Of a stretch of 6,016 bases of DNA, positions 1 through 5,147 are shown one piece after another. Every line of letters starts with the position of its first letter. Positions within the stretch are counted from its first letter, which is position 1. A program made the translations under genes and the position numbers. The notes under the pieces are model-generated. The model saw nothing but the letters and a program-made list of their open reading frames with translations. It did no database searches and had not been told where the DNA came from. Source of the stretch: Syntrophomonadaceae bacterium (GTDB lineage: Bacteria; Bacillota; Dethiobacteria; DTU022); assembly GCA_007119335.1 (NCBI GenBank), contig SKPU01000148.1, forward strand, positions 1 to 6,016, read 5' to 3'.

Positions 1-240
1 ATAAGAACCTTTGTTTAATAATTAGACTAAAAGAGGCTGTTCCCTGCTTGATGTGTTAAACATTCTATCTGGTATCAATCGTGTTCAGTGATATATCATA
101 CCTTCTTACTACCAAAGCAACATTAAATATAAGACCAACTTTGTCCCCAGCACGTAATACTTTCATTTGGATAGCCAATATTAGAATCAAGCCATTAAGA
201 AGGCTAATTAGGTGAAATCTTATATTTTGTGACGTTTAAG

Positions 241-393
241 TCAGCGCGAAAGTCGGTTATAAATAGGTGCTATAAACAAACCTAACCCAACAGCTAACAT
301 GATTGTATTAGTTGGCGATAATACCGTTGATAATGACCCAACAATTATACCCAATCCAGCAGTTGAAATAAGAATCCCTTTGTAATTAACCAT
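241..393 (-). CDS. Small hydrophobic membrane protein, 50 aa, unknown function
   Basis: This short ORF starts at ATG (391-393 on the plus strand reads CAT) and ends at TGA (241-243). An AGGAG Shine-Dalgarno lies at 402-406, 8 nt from the start, which is why I regard it as translated. The product begins MVNYKGILISTAGLGIIVGS and has two hydrophobic stretches, about residues 5-25 and 30-45, joined by a short SPTNT turn. It ends in a basic YNRLSR tail, so a two-pass membrane hairpin is likely. There are no charged residues between K5 and R47. The surroundings are AT-rich and it has no co-oriented neighbour within 390 bases. I do not recognise the family; a holin-like, stress or phage-remnant small protein are all possible, and none is supported by a motif. 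Its size and RBS make it a better candidate than any longer ORF in this part. Confidence 0.6.
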   Translation of the reverse strand: MVNYKGILISTAGLGIIVGSLSTVLSPTNTIMLAVGLGLFIAPIYNRLSR

Positions 394-791
394 GAGACAT
401 ACTCCTAACTTAAAACTGCTTTTAATTCCTTGTTTAAACTAGACTCCACGTCAGATGAAAAACCATTTCATAATGTTTAGCCCTGCTACGTTCCCGAAGA
501 TGTTTTATGCTGAAGCCCGATGTCCTGCATTAACTTGCCCGTGTGGTTTGTTGATCCGTCACTGTTAGGTATGGAACTCCCCCCTGCCTTAATGATGCGG
601 TTTCCTGTATTAACTTACCCTTGTGGCTTGCCACCTGGCATGGTCATCTATTGCACCCCCACTGTTTCCTTTTTTATTAGCGTAGAAAAACTATTTTGTT
701 TTTAAATACAAGTCAAATCAATAATGCCTCCTTTTTGAGCATTTTTATTAGAAATCCAGATAACTTTTTCTATGAACGCCCTTAGGGGTTT
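394..791. other. Gene-free stretch between the small membrane protein and the GumN-like lipoprotein
   Basis: I see no credible gene here. A 61-codon plus-strand reading frame at 520-705 has no ribosome binding site and merely reads through the degenerate repeat at 521-630, whose 80-bp period is not a multiple of three. Positions 700-790 are AT-rich and contain a short CCCTTAGGGG palindrome (779-788) just after the stop of the leftward lipoprotein gene. Its stem is too short to call a terminator. Confidence 0.5.
521..630. repeat. Degenerate direct repeat, 30-bp core, 80-bp period
   Basis: Positions 521-550 and 601-630 align without gaps and match at 25 of 30 bases; both contain the block CCTG-ATTAACTT-CCC-TGTGG. 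Similarity resumes after a divergent middle: 570-589 and 649-668 both read TAT, then G and A, then a C-rich run and CTG. The whole unit therefore looks like an old tandem duplication of about 80 bp. Only two copies are evident and they are imperfect, which argues against CRISPR. The origin is unknown; a decayed insertion element or intergenic repeat family is possible. Confidence 0.55.
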
Positions 792-1175
792 CTAATACAT
801 GTTCTCTACCTCGAAGCCCCTTTCTTCCAGGCGGTCTACAATACTGTTATCGCCGACCAGATGCATGGAACCCACGGTTATAAAATAAGTATGGCCGGTT
901 TGATCGTGCAGCAATTCCTCGATCCTGTCGGTCATCTGCTGATCACGCTCATCGGTGAAAGCTGCCTGGAATTCTTTTAAAGATTCTGTTTCGGCTTCCT
1001 CGATCAATTCCTTCCTTTTTTCTGCATGAGCTTCAACATCACCTTCGATCCATATTTCGTATCTATCTGCCAGCTCTTCTTCGGCATCTTCATATTCTTC
1101 CGGCTCGCAGCCGGCAAATATCAGGACTGTACAGACAATTAGTCCTAAGAAAAGAATAATCTTTAACCTTTTCAT
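792..1175 (-). CDS. Putative lipoprotein with only the C-terminal part of a TraB/GumN domain
   Basis: The product is 127 aa. I start it at ATG (1173-1175) because a GGAGGG Shine-Dalgarno lies 8 nt upstream; an in-frame GTG at 1188-1190 overlaps that site and is unlikely. Residues 1-23 form a lipoprotein signal: MKRLK, a hydrophobic core, then FAGC with Cys23 as the lipidation site. Residue -3 is Phe, which is atypical. The mature part is very acidic. From about residue 40 it follows the C-terminal third of the TraB/GumN (PF01963) family: a W-x-x-GD segment, an acidic helix, ER-D-x-x-M-x-x-RI-x-x-LL, then ITVGSMHLVGD and a final LEERGFEVENMY. The second conserved G-x-x-H-L-V-G motif is present. 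The N-terminal two thirds, with the first G-x-x-H motif of the usual roughly 300-residue protein, are missing. It is therefore an extracytoplasmic mini-protein, probably without the enzymatic activity suggested for the family. A promoter lies at 1230-1259. The domain match is from memory of the family. Confidence 0.75.
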   Translation of the reverse strand: MKRLKIILFLGLIVCTVLIFAGCEPEEYEDAEEELADRYEIWIEGDVEAHAEKRKELIEEAETESLKEFQAAFTDERDQQMTDRIEELLHDQTGHTYFITVGSMHLVGDNSIVDRLEERGFEVENMY

Positions 1176-1476
1176 AGCTGATCCCTCCACAACTCAAGAA
1201 AAATAGAATTAATCTACCGGTTTTTTAAAAGCATATCAATTGAACTTTTTTGGCGTCAACGATCAGCATGTAAATTATTTGTGAATAGAGCATGGAAAAC
1301 ATTTTCAAACTGTTGGCGATATAAAAGAACGGCATATCCGTTTAATTCACAAGTTTTGGCCTGGCTATTAGCAGTTACGCTGCCATTTCTGTAGTGTAAG
1401 GACAACAACTAACATTTTTATGTTATTGCTGTACTTAATTCAATTGGCCCTACCTGCGAAATAGGGACTAAGCTTC
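1176..1476. other. Intergenic region upstream of the GumN-like lipoprotein gene
   Basis: The right part lies downstream of the leftward gene ending at 1477. It contains an AT-rich perfect inverted repeat, TAACAT-TTTT-ATGTTA (1410-1425), which lacks the GC stem of an intrinsic terminator. The left part holds the promoter (1230-1259) and ribosome binding site of the lipoprotein gene. I see no additional gene. Confidence 0.5.
1230..1259 (-). promoter_or_regulatory. Candidate extended -10 promoter for the GumN-like lipoprotein gene
   Basis: Read on the minus strand there is a -35 box TTGACG (1254-1259), an 18-nt spacer and a -10 box TATGCT (1230-1235). TG precedes the -10 by one base, so the extended -10 form applies (TGATATGCT). 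Transcription would start near 1223, giving a leader of roughly 48 nt before the ATG at 1175. The -35 matches the SigA consensus at 5 of 6 positions and the -10 at 4 of 6. Confidence 0.55.
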
Positions 1477-1913
1477 CTACCCTGCGGGGGTACCGCCGGG
1501 ACCTCCCGGGTTTGGCGGTGGGGCGGGACCTTCGAAAAGGGCCTGGTTTTTGTCCGCATTCGGTTCAAAAGACGCCTGCTGTTTACAAAAATGATATAAG
1601 TGGTGTTGCCGTGTTCGAACCAGTATTCGCCCTTAAGGCTCCTGGTATCGGGAAATTCGTCTACTTCAGACAAGATTGTTTCACCATCTTCTTCTACCGG
1701 TTGATACAAAGTGGCCTTAACACGGGGAGGGTCACTGTTGATAAGCTCAATATCTGCTTCGCATCGGTTAGGGAATTCCGCAACATATGTATTAGTTGCT
1801 TCATCTCGGGAGTAATCGCTGGAATAGCCTCCAGCGATGGATAATAATTGTTCCATCCTGTCAAATTCGCCGGGATCGATAAAAATTATTTTTTTATAAA
1901 AAACCCTGGACAA
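1477..1913 (-). pseudogene. Unknown protein gene with a one-base frameshift; Pro/Gly-rich C-terminus in the shifted frame
   Basis: Translation would start at TTG (1911-1913), with an AAGGTG Shine-Dalgarno 5 nt upstream. The first 110 or so residues are protein-like (MSRVFYKKIIFIDPGEFDRM to GEYWFEHGNTTYIIFV). The same frame then gives an arginine-rich, unnatural sequence ending at 1440. Shifting frame near 1582-1591, where the minus strand reads TTTTTGTAAAC, continues with QQASFEPNADKNQALFEG and GPAPPPNPGGPGGTPAG and stops at TAG (1477-1479). One missing base in the T5 or A3 run explains this; repaired, the protein is 145 aa. The composition suggests a soluble alpha/beta domain followed by a flexible Pro/Gly tail. 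I see no signal peptide or catalytic motif and do not recognise the family. Whether the frameshift is real or a consensus error cannot be decided here. It is divergent from the HD-GYP gene across about 0.7 kb. Confidence 0.6.
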
Positions 1914-2063
1914 GCTTACACCTTATTTTCGCAAACGGATTGTTGCCTTATAATTCTATTGTACCTCCTGCTTAAACCTGCTAGGACTGGTTTGTTTACA
2001 AAAAATTTACAGCTTGAATAACCGGGATTTTATACTTAATTAGGTGATACTTTTTAAAGCTAA

Positions 2064-2122
2064 CCAGGCTTTTCCGCGGCGGCCAGGGGCAGGTCGGCCG
2101 GATCTGGTGCCGGAAAGCTTGG
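2064..2122. other. GC-rich imperfect hairpin island
   Basis: The left arm CCAGGCTTTTCCG (2064-2076) pairs with the right arm CGGAAAGCTTGG (2111-2122) over 12 bp, with one bulged T and one G-T pair. Inside it, GC plus CCAG (2079-2086) pairs with CTGG plus GC (2104-2110), leaving a 17-nt apical loop. Loop bases GGGCA and GGCC (2087-2091, 2096-2099) are complementary to GGCC-T-TGCCC just downstream (2121-2130). No T-run follows on either strand, so it is not a classical terminator. It is a structured RNA element or intergenic repeat candidate. Confidence 0.5.
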
Positions 2123-2156
2123 CCTTGCCCATAGTACTGCTAAAATAAGGTTGCAA

Positions 2157-2285
2157 ATGATTATTTACAAAGCAGCGATAAAAAAAGGTCTTATTTGTAG
2201 CGATTTTAGACAATGGTTCGGTGAAAAATTGATGTCAAATTTAACTATAGTTAATTATACACTTCAAACCGAAGGTGAGCAGTAG
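2157..2285 (+). CDS. Doubtful small ORF, 42 aa
   Basis: An ATG at 2157 opens a 42-residue frame, beginning MIIYKAAIKKGLICSDF and ending QTEGEQ at TAG (2283-2285). A weak AAGG lies 6-7 nt upstream. The product resembles no family I know. The frame contains the nested palindrome at 2217-2273, and an ORF of this length can arise by chance in AT-rich DNA. It is listed only so that it is not lost. Confidence 0.2.
   Translation: MIIYKAAIKKGLICSDFRQWFGEKLMSNLTIVNYTLQTEGEQ
2217..2273. promoter_or_regulatory. Nested palindrome, possible protein-binding site
   Basis: A perfect 14-bp palindrome, TTAACTATAGTTAA (2241-2254), sits almost centrally between inverted arms TTCGGTGAA (2217-2225) and TTC-aa-ACCGAA (2263-2273). 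The two nested symmetries share nearly the same centre, about 2245 and 2247.5. Dimeric regulators bind sites of this shape, and an RNA or DNA hairpin is equally possible. No regulator can be named. Confidence 0.4.
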
Positions 2286-2351
2286 AATCCGGGTAGATAA
2301 CAATATATTATCCTGCTTGATATAACTTAAAAATACTCCCTGGTATATACT

Positions 2352-2374
2352 GGGTTGCCGAGAAAATGCAACCC
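2352..2374. other. Perfect 7-bp hairpin upstream of the HD-GYP promoter
   Basis: GGGTTGC (2352-2358) and GCAACCC (2368-2374) are perfect inverted copies around a 9-nt A-rich loop. There is no T-run immediately after it on either strand, so termination is unlikely. It lies about 34 nt upstream of the candidate -35 box at 2408. Confidence 0.4.
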
Positions 2375-2393
2375 TGCCCGAACTTGACTAATC

Positions 2394-2449
2394 CTATCAC
2401 AGCACTCTTGTTTGATGTAAAGCTAAATGATATCATAGCTCTGTGATAG
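2394..2449 (+). promoter_or_regulatory. Candidate promoter of the HD-GYP locus bracketed by an inverted repeat
   Basis: A -35-like TTGTTT (2408-2413), a 17-nt spacer and an extended -10 TGATATCAT (-10 hexamer 2431-2436, 5 of 6 to TATAAT) point rightward. Transcription would start near 2443. The perfect 9-bp arms CTATCACAG (2394-2402) and CTGTGATAG (2441-2449) lie just upstream of the -35 and across the predicted start. A regulator bound to both arms would enclose the promoter, so repression by looping or occlusion is a reasonable inference. The -10 itself overlaps a 10-bp palindrome, ATGATATCAT (2427-2436). The -35 is weak at 3 of 6. The leader to the gene would be about 190-200 nt. Confidence 0.5.
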
Positions 2450-2456
2450 CAATTGA

Positions 2457-2508
2457 GAATATTTTAAACTATTTACGCAAGCACTGGTTGTGCTTTAAAA
2501 CAATATTC
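2457..2508 (+). other. Stem-loop in the presumed 5' leader of the HD-GYP gene
   Basis: An outer stem GAATATT (2457-2463) with AATATTC (2502-2508) encloses an inner stem AAGCAC (2479-2484) with GTGCTT (2490-2495) around a TGGTT loop. It would form at the very start of the leader if transcription begins near 2443. I looked for c-di-GMP-I and c-di-GMP-II riboswitch consensus blocks in this leader and found none. No T-run follows, so it is not an intrinsic terminator. Confidence 0.35.
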
Positions 2509-2648
2509 ACGACTAACTGTTTGATAGATCTGGGATGACTTGCTGTGATGACCATTTTGGAGGCAGGCAGCATTAATGCTTTCAGGTTCGCCTTAAATGA
2601 TTGTTCTAAGTTTTAAAGGGGGTAATCTCAATTAATGCTACGGAGAAG

Positions 2649-3086
2649 TTGTTAAATGCTGTCGAAAGGACTTTCAATTTCCTTAGACAAAACAAGCAAT
2701 ACGGCCTGGCAGTTGTTTCTGTCTTAATCATCAGTTCCGGAATTTTTGTTTATAGCACCGGTGGAATCAAGTATGTTTTTTCTCATTCCATGTATCTGCC
2801 CATACTGCTATCCGCATTGTTGTTTGGGGCAAAGGGCGGCATCATTGCCGGTCTGATCGGAGGTTTTATTCTTGGCCCCCTTATGCCTGTTGATACTATA
2901 ACCGGCGAAATGCAGTTAGCTATAAACTGGGTTTTCCGAAGCATATTCTTTATGTTTATCGGAGGGGTTGTCGGACAAACGCTAAGCATGTTAGGGGCCC
3001 GAACTGACTCGCTGCGAAAAAATGAACAAGAATTTCGCTCCATCTTTGAGTTTGTCTCTGTGGGCATTGTCCAGGTTGATCCGTAG
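2649..3086 (+). CDS. N-terminal piece of the split HD-GYP sensor: four membrane segments and the start of PAS
   Basis: This is the upstream 145-residue part, ending at the amber codon. Hydrophobic segments lie at about residues 19-36, 48-60, 63-80 and 93-112. The second and third are glycine-rich (YLPILLSALLFGAKGG, then IIAGLIGGFILGPLMP), the type of small integral sensor module found at the N-terminus of many bacterial signalling proteins. A short charged linker (RTDSLRKNEQEFR) leads into the first PAS strand (SIFEFVSVGIVQVDP), which is then cut. Alone, this product would be a membrane stub with an incomplete PAS fold and no output domain, so a separate function is unlikely. The ligand of the membrane module is unknown. 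Confidence 0.6.
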   Translation: MLNAVERTFNFLRQNKQYGLAVVSVLIISSGIFVYSTGGIKYVFSHSMYLPILLSALLFGAKGGIIAGLIGGFILGPLMPVDTITGEMQLAINWVFRSIFFMFIGGVVGQTLSMLGARTDSLRKNEQEFRSIFEFVSVGIVQVDP

Positions 3087-3224
3087 AAAGGCCAGTTCAT
3101 TCGCTTTAATGATAAATACTGTGAAATTACCGGCTACAGTGAAACCGAGTTACTAAACATAAGTTTTCAAGACCTGACTCATCCAGATGATCGGCAGCAG
3201 GATTGGGAGATATTCTTCAAAGCA

Positions 3225-4985
3225 ATGCGTGGCGACACATCAAACTACAGCAATGAAAAGCGCTATATCCGCAAAGACGGTGAGATTATCTGGGTTCGCG
3301 TGAATGCCGCCTTTATAAAAGACGAAGCCGGAAGACCTTTGCGGACGGTGGCCGTTTGTGAAGATATCACCGATCGTAAACAGGCAGAAGATAAGATTAT
3401 CTCCCAGAATGAAGTTTTAAAATCTCTCTATTCTCTTGTTACCAGTATGCGCACAGCTTCCAACACTGATGACTTGATCACCGTAATCTTAAGCGAAGCT
3501 TGCCGCCTTCTGAAAACGGATAACGGCACTGTAATGCGCCTCTCCCAGGACCGGAAGTATTTTACCATTGTTAAGGCCCAGGGGCTATGGGTAGAACAGG
3601 TCGGTTACAAATTTCCAGCGACCGAAGGCCTGTCTAGCAAAGTGCTGCAAACTGAAGAACCGTATATTACCGATAACTACAGTACAGAAGAAGAGGAACT
3701 GCATTTTCTTAACCAAGCAGACAAGACTGGTCCGATGGCGCTGGTTCCGCTAAAAGCCGAAACCGAGATAATCGGGGTGCTGGAAGTGTCAAGGCGGTGG
3801 AACGAGGAAAACCGCCTATTTACAGCAGCAGAGGTTGAGCTGCTTTCAGCTACCGGAGAATTAGCCGGTAACGCTCTGCGCCGTCAGTTTTTGTTTGACA
3901 GCGCCCAGAACCGCCTTAAACAGCTGCAGGGGTTGCATACTATTGATAAAGCCATTTCCGGCACCATGGATCTTGACCTTACCTTTAAAACCATCTTAAC
4001 CGAGGTTACCAACCTGCTAAACTTAGATGCGGCGGCGATCCTTCGCTTCAACCATAAAACAGGCATTATCGAATACTCGGCCGGCTGCGGCTTTTTATTT
4101 GAAAAGGTCCCGCGGCTAGAACTGCGCCGGGGCGAAGGTTACGCCGGCCGCGCAATTAAAGAACAAAAGTTGATTGAAATCCCCGACCTGAAAAAAGTCG
4201 AAAAGGACCCGGTCCAGGGGCCGCTGTTTGAAGAACAAAGTTTTGTCACCTACTATGCTGTTCCACTTATCACCAAGGGCTATGTCCAGGGCGTACTGGA
4301 AGTTTATCAACGAGAAGAGCAGGAGCTGGACCACGAATGGCTTGACTTCCTAAAAACTTTGGCTGGACAGACAGCTATTGCCATCGACAGCGCTGAACTC
4401 TTTCAAAATATGGAAAGGACCAACCTGGAACTGCTGCAAGCTTACGATGCCACCATTGAAGGATGGGCCTACGCGCTCGATTTAAAAGACGAAGAAACTG
4501 AAAACCACAGCCAGCGTGTGACAGAGTTTACCTTAAATATAGCCCGCAAGATGAACATTAAAGATGAGGAGTTGCCTCATATCAGGCGCGGGGCCCTGCT
4601 GCATGATATCGGCAAGATGGGGGTGCCGGATTCCATTCTTCTCAAACCAGGCAAACTTAATGACGAGGAGTGGGTTGTTATGCGCAATCACCCGGTTTAT
4701 GCCCACGACATGCTTGCCCCGATCGATTATTTGCGCCCCGCCTTGGACATCCCCTATTGCCACCACGAAAAATGGGACGGCAGCGGCTACCCCCGTGGCT
4801 TGAAGGGCAAACAAATACCACTGCCGGCACGTATATTTGCGGTGGTTGATGTTTATGATGCCCTGACCAGTGATAGACCTTACCGCAAGGCCTGGTCGGA
4901 AGAAGATACGTTCAAACATATCCGTGAAGAAAGCGGCAAGCACTTTGATCCGGAGGTAGTGGAGGTATTCTTAAACAGAACGTAA
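3225..4985 (+). CDS. C-terminal piece of the split sensor: PAS remainder, two GAF domains, HD-GYP c-di-GMP phosphodiesterase
   Basis: From the first ATG after the amber codon this frame gives 586 residues, although it is open from 3087. Residues 1-55 are the end of PAS with its C-terminal motif (RYIRKDGEIIWVRV to VCEDITDRKQAE). GAF 1 covers about 65-218 and GAF 2 about 233-393; a short helical linker (to about 405) leads into HD-GYP at 405-586. The HD-GYP signature is complete: His428, His460-Asp461 followed by IGKMGVPD, His489-Pro490, His513-His514-Glu515, then DGSGYPRGLKGKQIPLPARI and DVYDALTSDRPYR. One deviation is Ala493 where HP-x-x-G usually has Gly. The family hydrolyses cyclic di-GMP to pGpG or GMP using two or three metal ions; activity here is inferred. 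If this piece were translated it would be a soluble enzyme without its membrane input and with a truncated PAS domain. I see no ribosome binding site that fits the ATG. Confidence 0.8.
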   Translation: MRGDTSNYSNEKRYIRKDGEIIWVRVNAAFIKDEAGRPLRTVAVCEDITDRKQAEDKIISQNEVLKSLYSLVTSMRTASNTDDLITVILSEACRLLKTDNGTVMRLSQDRKYFTIVKAQGLWVEQVGYKFPATEGLSSKVLQTEEPYITDNYSTEEEELHFLNQADKTGPMALVPLKAETEIIGVLEVSRRWNEENRLFTAAEVELLSATGELAGNALRRQFLFDSAQNRLKQLQGLHTIDKAISGTMDLDLTFKTILTEVTNLLNLDAAAILRFNHKTGIIEYSAGCGFLFEKVPRLELRRGEGYAGRAIKEQKLIEIPDLKKVEKDPVQGPLFEEQSFVTYYAVPLITKGYVQGVLEVYQREEQELDHEWLDFLKTLAGQTAIAIDSAELFQNMERTNLELLQAYDATIEGWAYALDLKDEETENHSQRVTEFTLNIARKMNIKDEELPHIRRGALLHDIGKMGVPDSILLKPGKLNDEEWVVMRNHPVYAHDMLAPIDYLRPALDIPYCHHEKWDGSGYPRGLKGKQIPLPARIFAVVDVYDALTSDRPYRKAWSEEDTFKHIREESGKHFDPEVVEVFLNRT

Positions 4986-5034
4986 CTTTGGTTGGAAATA
5001 GATCCCGGCCAATTGATGGGGGAGGTTTTAATTT

Positions 5035-5130
5035 ATGATGCGTAAAAGATACCTTGATTGCGGGAAATATTCATATTTGGCAGATGAAAATGACCTATAT
5101 CCCACCGGCGCTATAAAAATATTGAATTGA
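5035..5130 (+). CDS. Small ORF, 31 aa, with a strong ribosome binding site
   Basis: Two consecutive ATG codons (5035 and 5038) follow a very strong GGGGGAGG (5018-5025) at 9 nt, and the frame ends at TGA (5128-5130). The product reads MMRKRYLDCGKYSYLADEND, then LYPTGAIKILN. It is hydrophilic, tyrosine-rich, has a single Cys and no membrane segment. It lies 49 nt after the HD-GYP stop and 17 nt before the HU start, all on one strand, so co-transcription is likely. The RBS is the best in the window, which argues for real translation. I recognise no family. It could be a genuine small protein, a translational coupler for the HU gene, or the N-terminal remnant of a longer lost gene. Confidence 0.45.
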   Translation: MMRKRYLDCGKYSYLADENDLYPTGAIKILN

Positions 5131-5147
5131 AAGGAAGACATTTAGAG

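Larger units (their letters stand above)
1914..2630. other. Long divergent intergenic region rich in hairpins and palindromes
   Basis: About 0.7 kb separates the leftward unknown gene from the rightward HD-GYP gene, and no long ORF occupies it. It contains a GC-rich hairpin island (2064-2130), a 42-codon ORF of uncertain status (2157-2285), a nested palindrome (2217-2273), a GGGTTGC/GCAACCC hairpin (2352-2374), a promoter bracketed by an inverted repeat (2394-2449) and a leader stem-loop (2457-2508). It ends with two purine-rich ribosome-binding-like sites (2559-2563 and 2616-2622), each followed by ATTAATGCT. On the minus strand, AGGAGG and TACAAT (both within 1956-1967) lie upstream of the leftward gene, but no start codon or -35 box fits them well. 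Confidence 0.6.
2649..4985 (+). pseudogene. Membrane-anchored PAS-GAF-GAF-HD-GYP phosphodiesterase gene split by an in-frame amber codon
   Basis: One reading frame runs from 2649 to 4985, interrupted only by TAG at 3084-3086; counting that codon it spans 778 codons. The stop falls inside the PAS domain, between IVQVDP and KGQFIRFNDKYCEITGYSE, where homologues usually have a polar residue. GAG or AAG changed to TAG would explain it. No ribosome binding site or TTG/GTG codon restores translation nearby; the next ATG (3225) is mid-PAS with only AAAG before it. The intact protein would be a membrane sensor that hydrolyses cyclic di-GMP in response to PAS and GAF inputs. The start is uncertain. 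TTG 2649 has GGAG only 3 nt away. ATT 2631 is in frame and sits 8 nt after AAAGGGGGT. ATG 2635 would be in frame only if one base were added. Downstream genes follow in the same direction without a visible terminator. Amber readthrough is possible but unsupported, since TAG serves as an ordinary stop elsewhere in the window. Confidence 0.75.

Noticed and set aside
65..166. Minus-strand 33-codon ORF beginning MKVLRAGDKVGLIFNV
   Set aside because: It has no Shine-Dalgarno upstream of its ATG (164-166) and no recognisable motif, and the length is easily reached by chance in AT-rich DNA.
521..630. Possible CRISPR array
   Set aside because: Only two imperfect copies (5 mismatches in 30), the flanks between them also show similarity, and no cas gene is nearby.
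520..705. Plus-strand 61-codon ORF
   Set aside because: No RBS; it spans two out-of-phase copies of the 80-bp repeat and has an odd Pro/Cys/Met-rich composition.
1512..1844. Plus-strand 110-codon ORF
   Set aside because: It is the antisense shadow of the minus-strand gene 1477-1913, whose start, RBS and protein-like sequence are better.
2443..2630. c-di-GMP riboswitch in the leader of the HD-GYP gene
   Set aside because: The context made it attractive, but I find neither the GACGCAAAGCC-type block and tetraloop pattern of class I nor the class II consensus.
3084..3086. Genetic code with TAG read as sense
   Set aside because: TAG terminates the GumN-like gene, the repaired unknown gene and the repaired HU gene at natural C-termini, so general reassignment is unlikely.
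4533..4943. Minus-strand 136-codon ORF opposite the HD-GYP domain
   Set aside because: It is a shadow of the catalytic region, which shows the full HD-GYP motif set on the plus strand.
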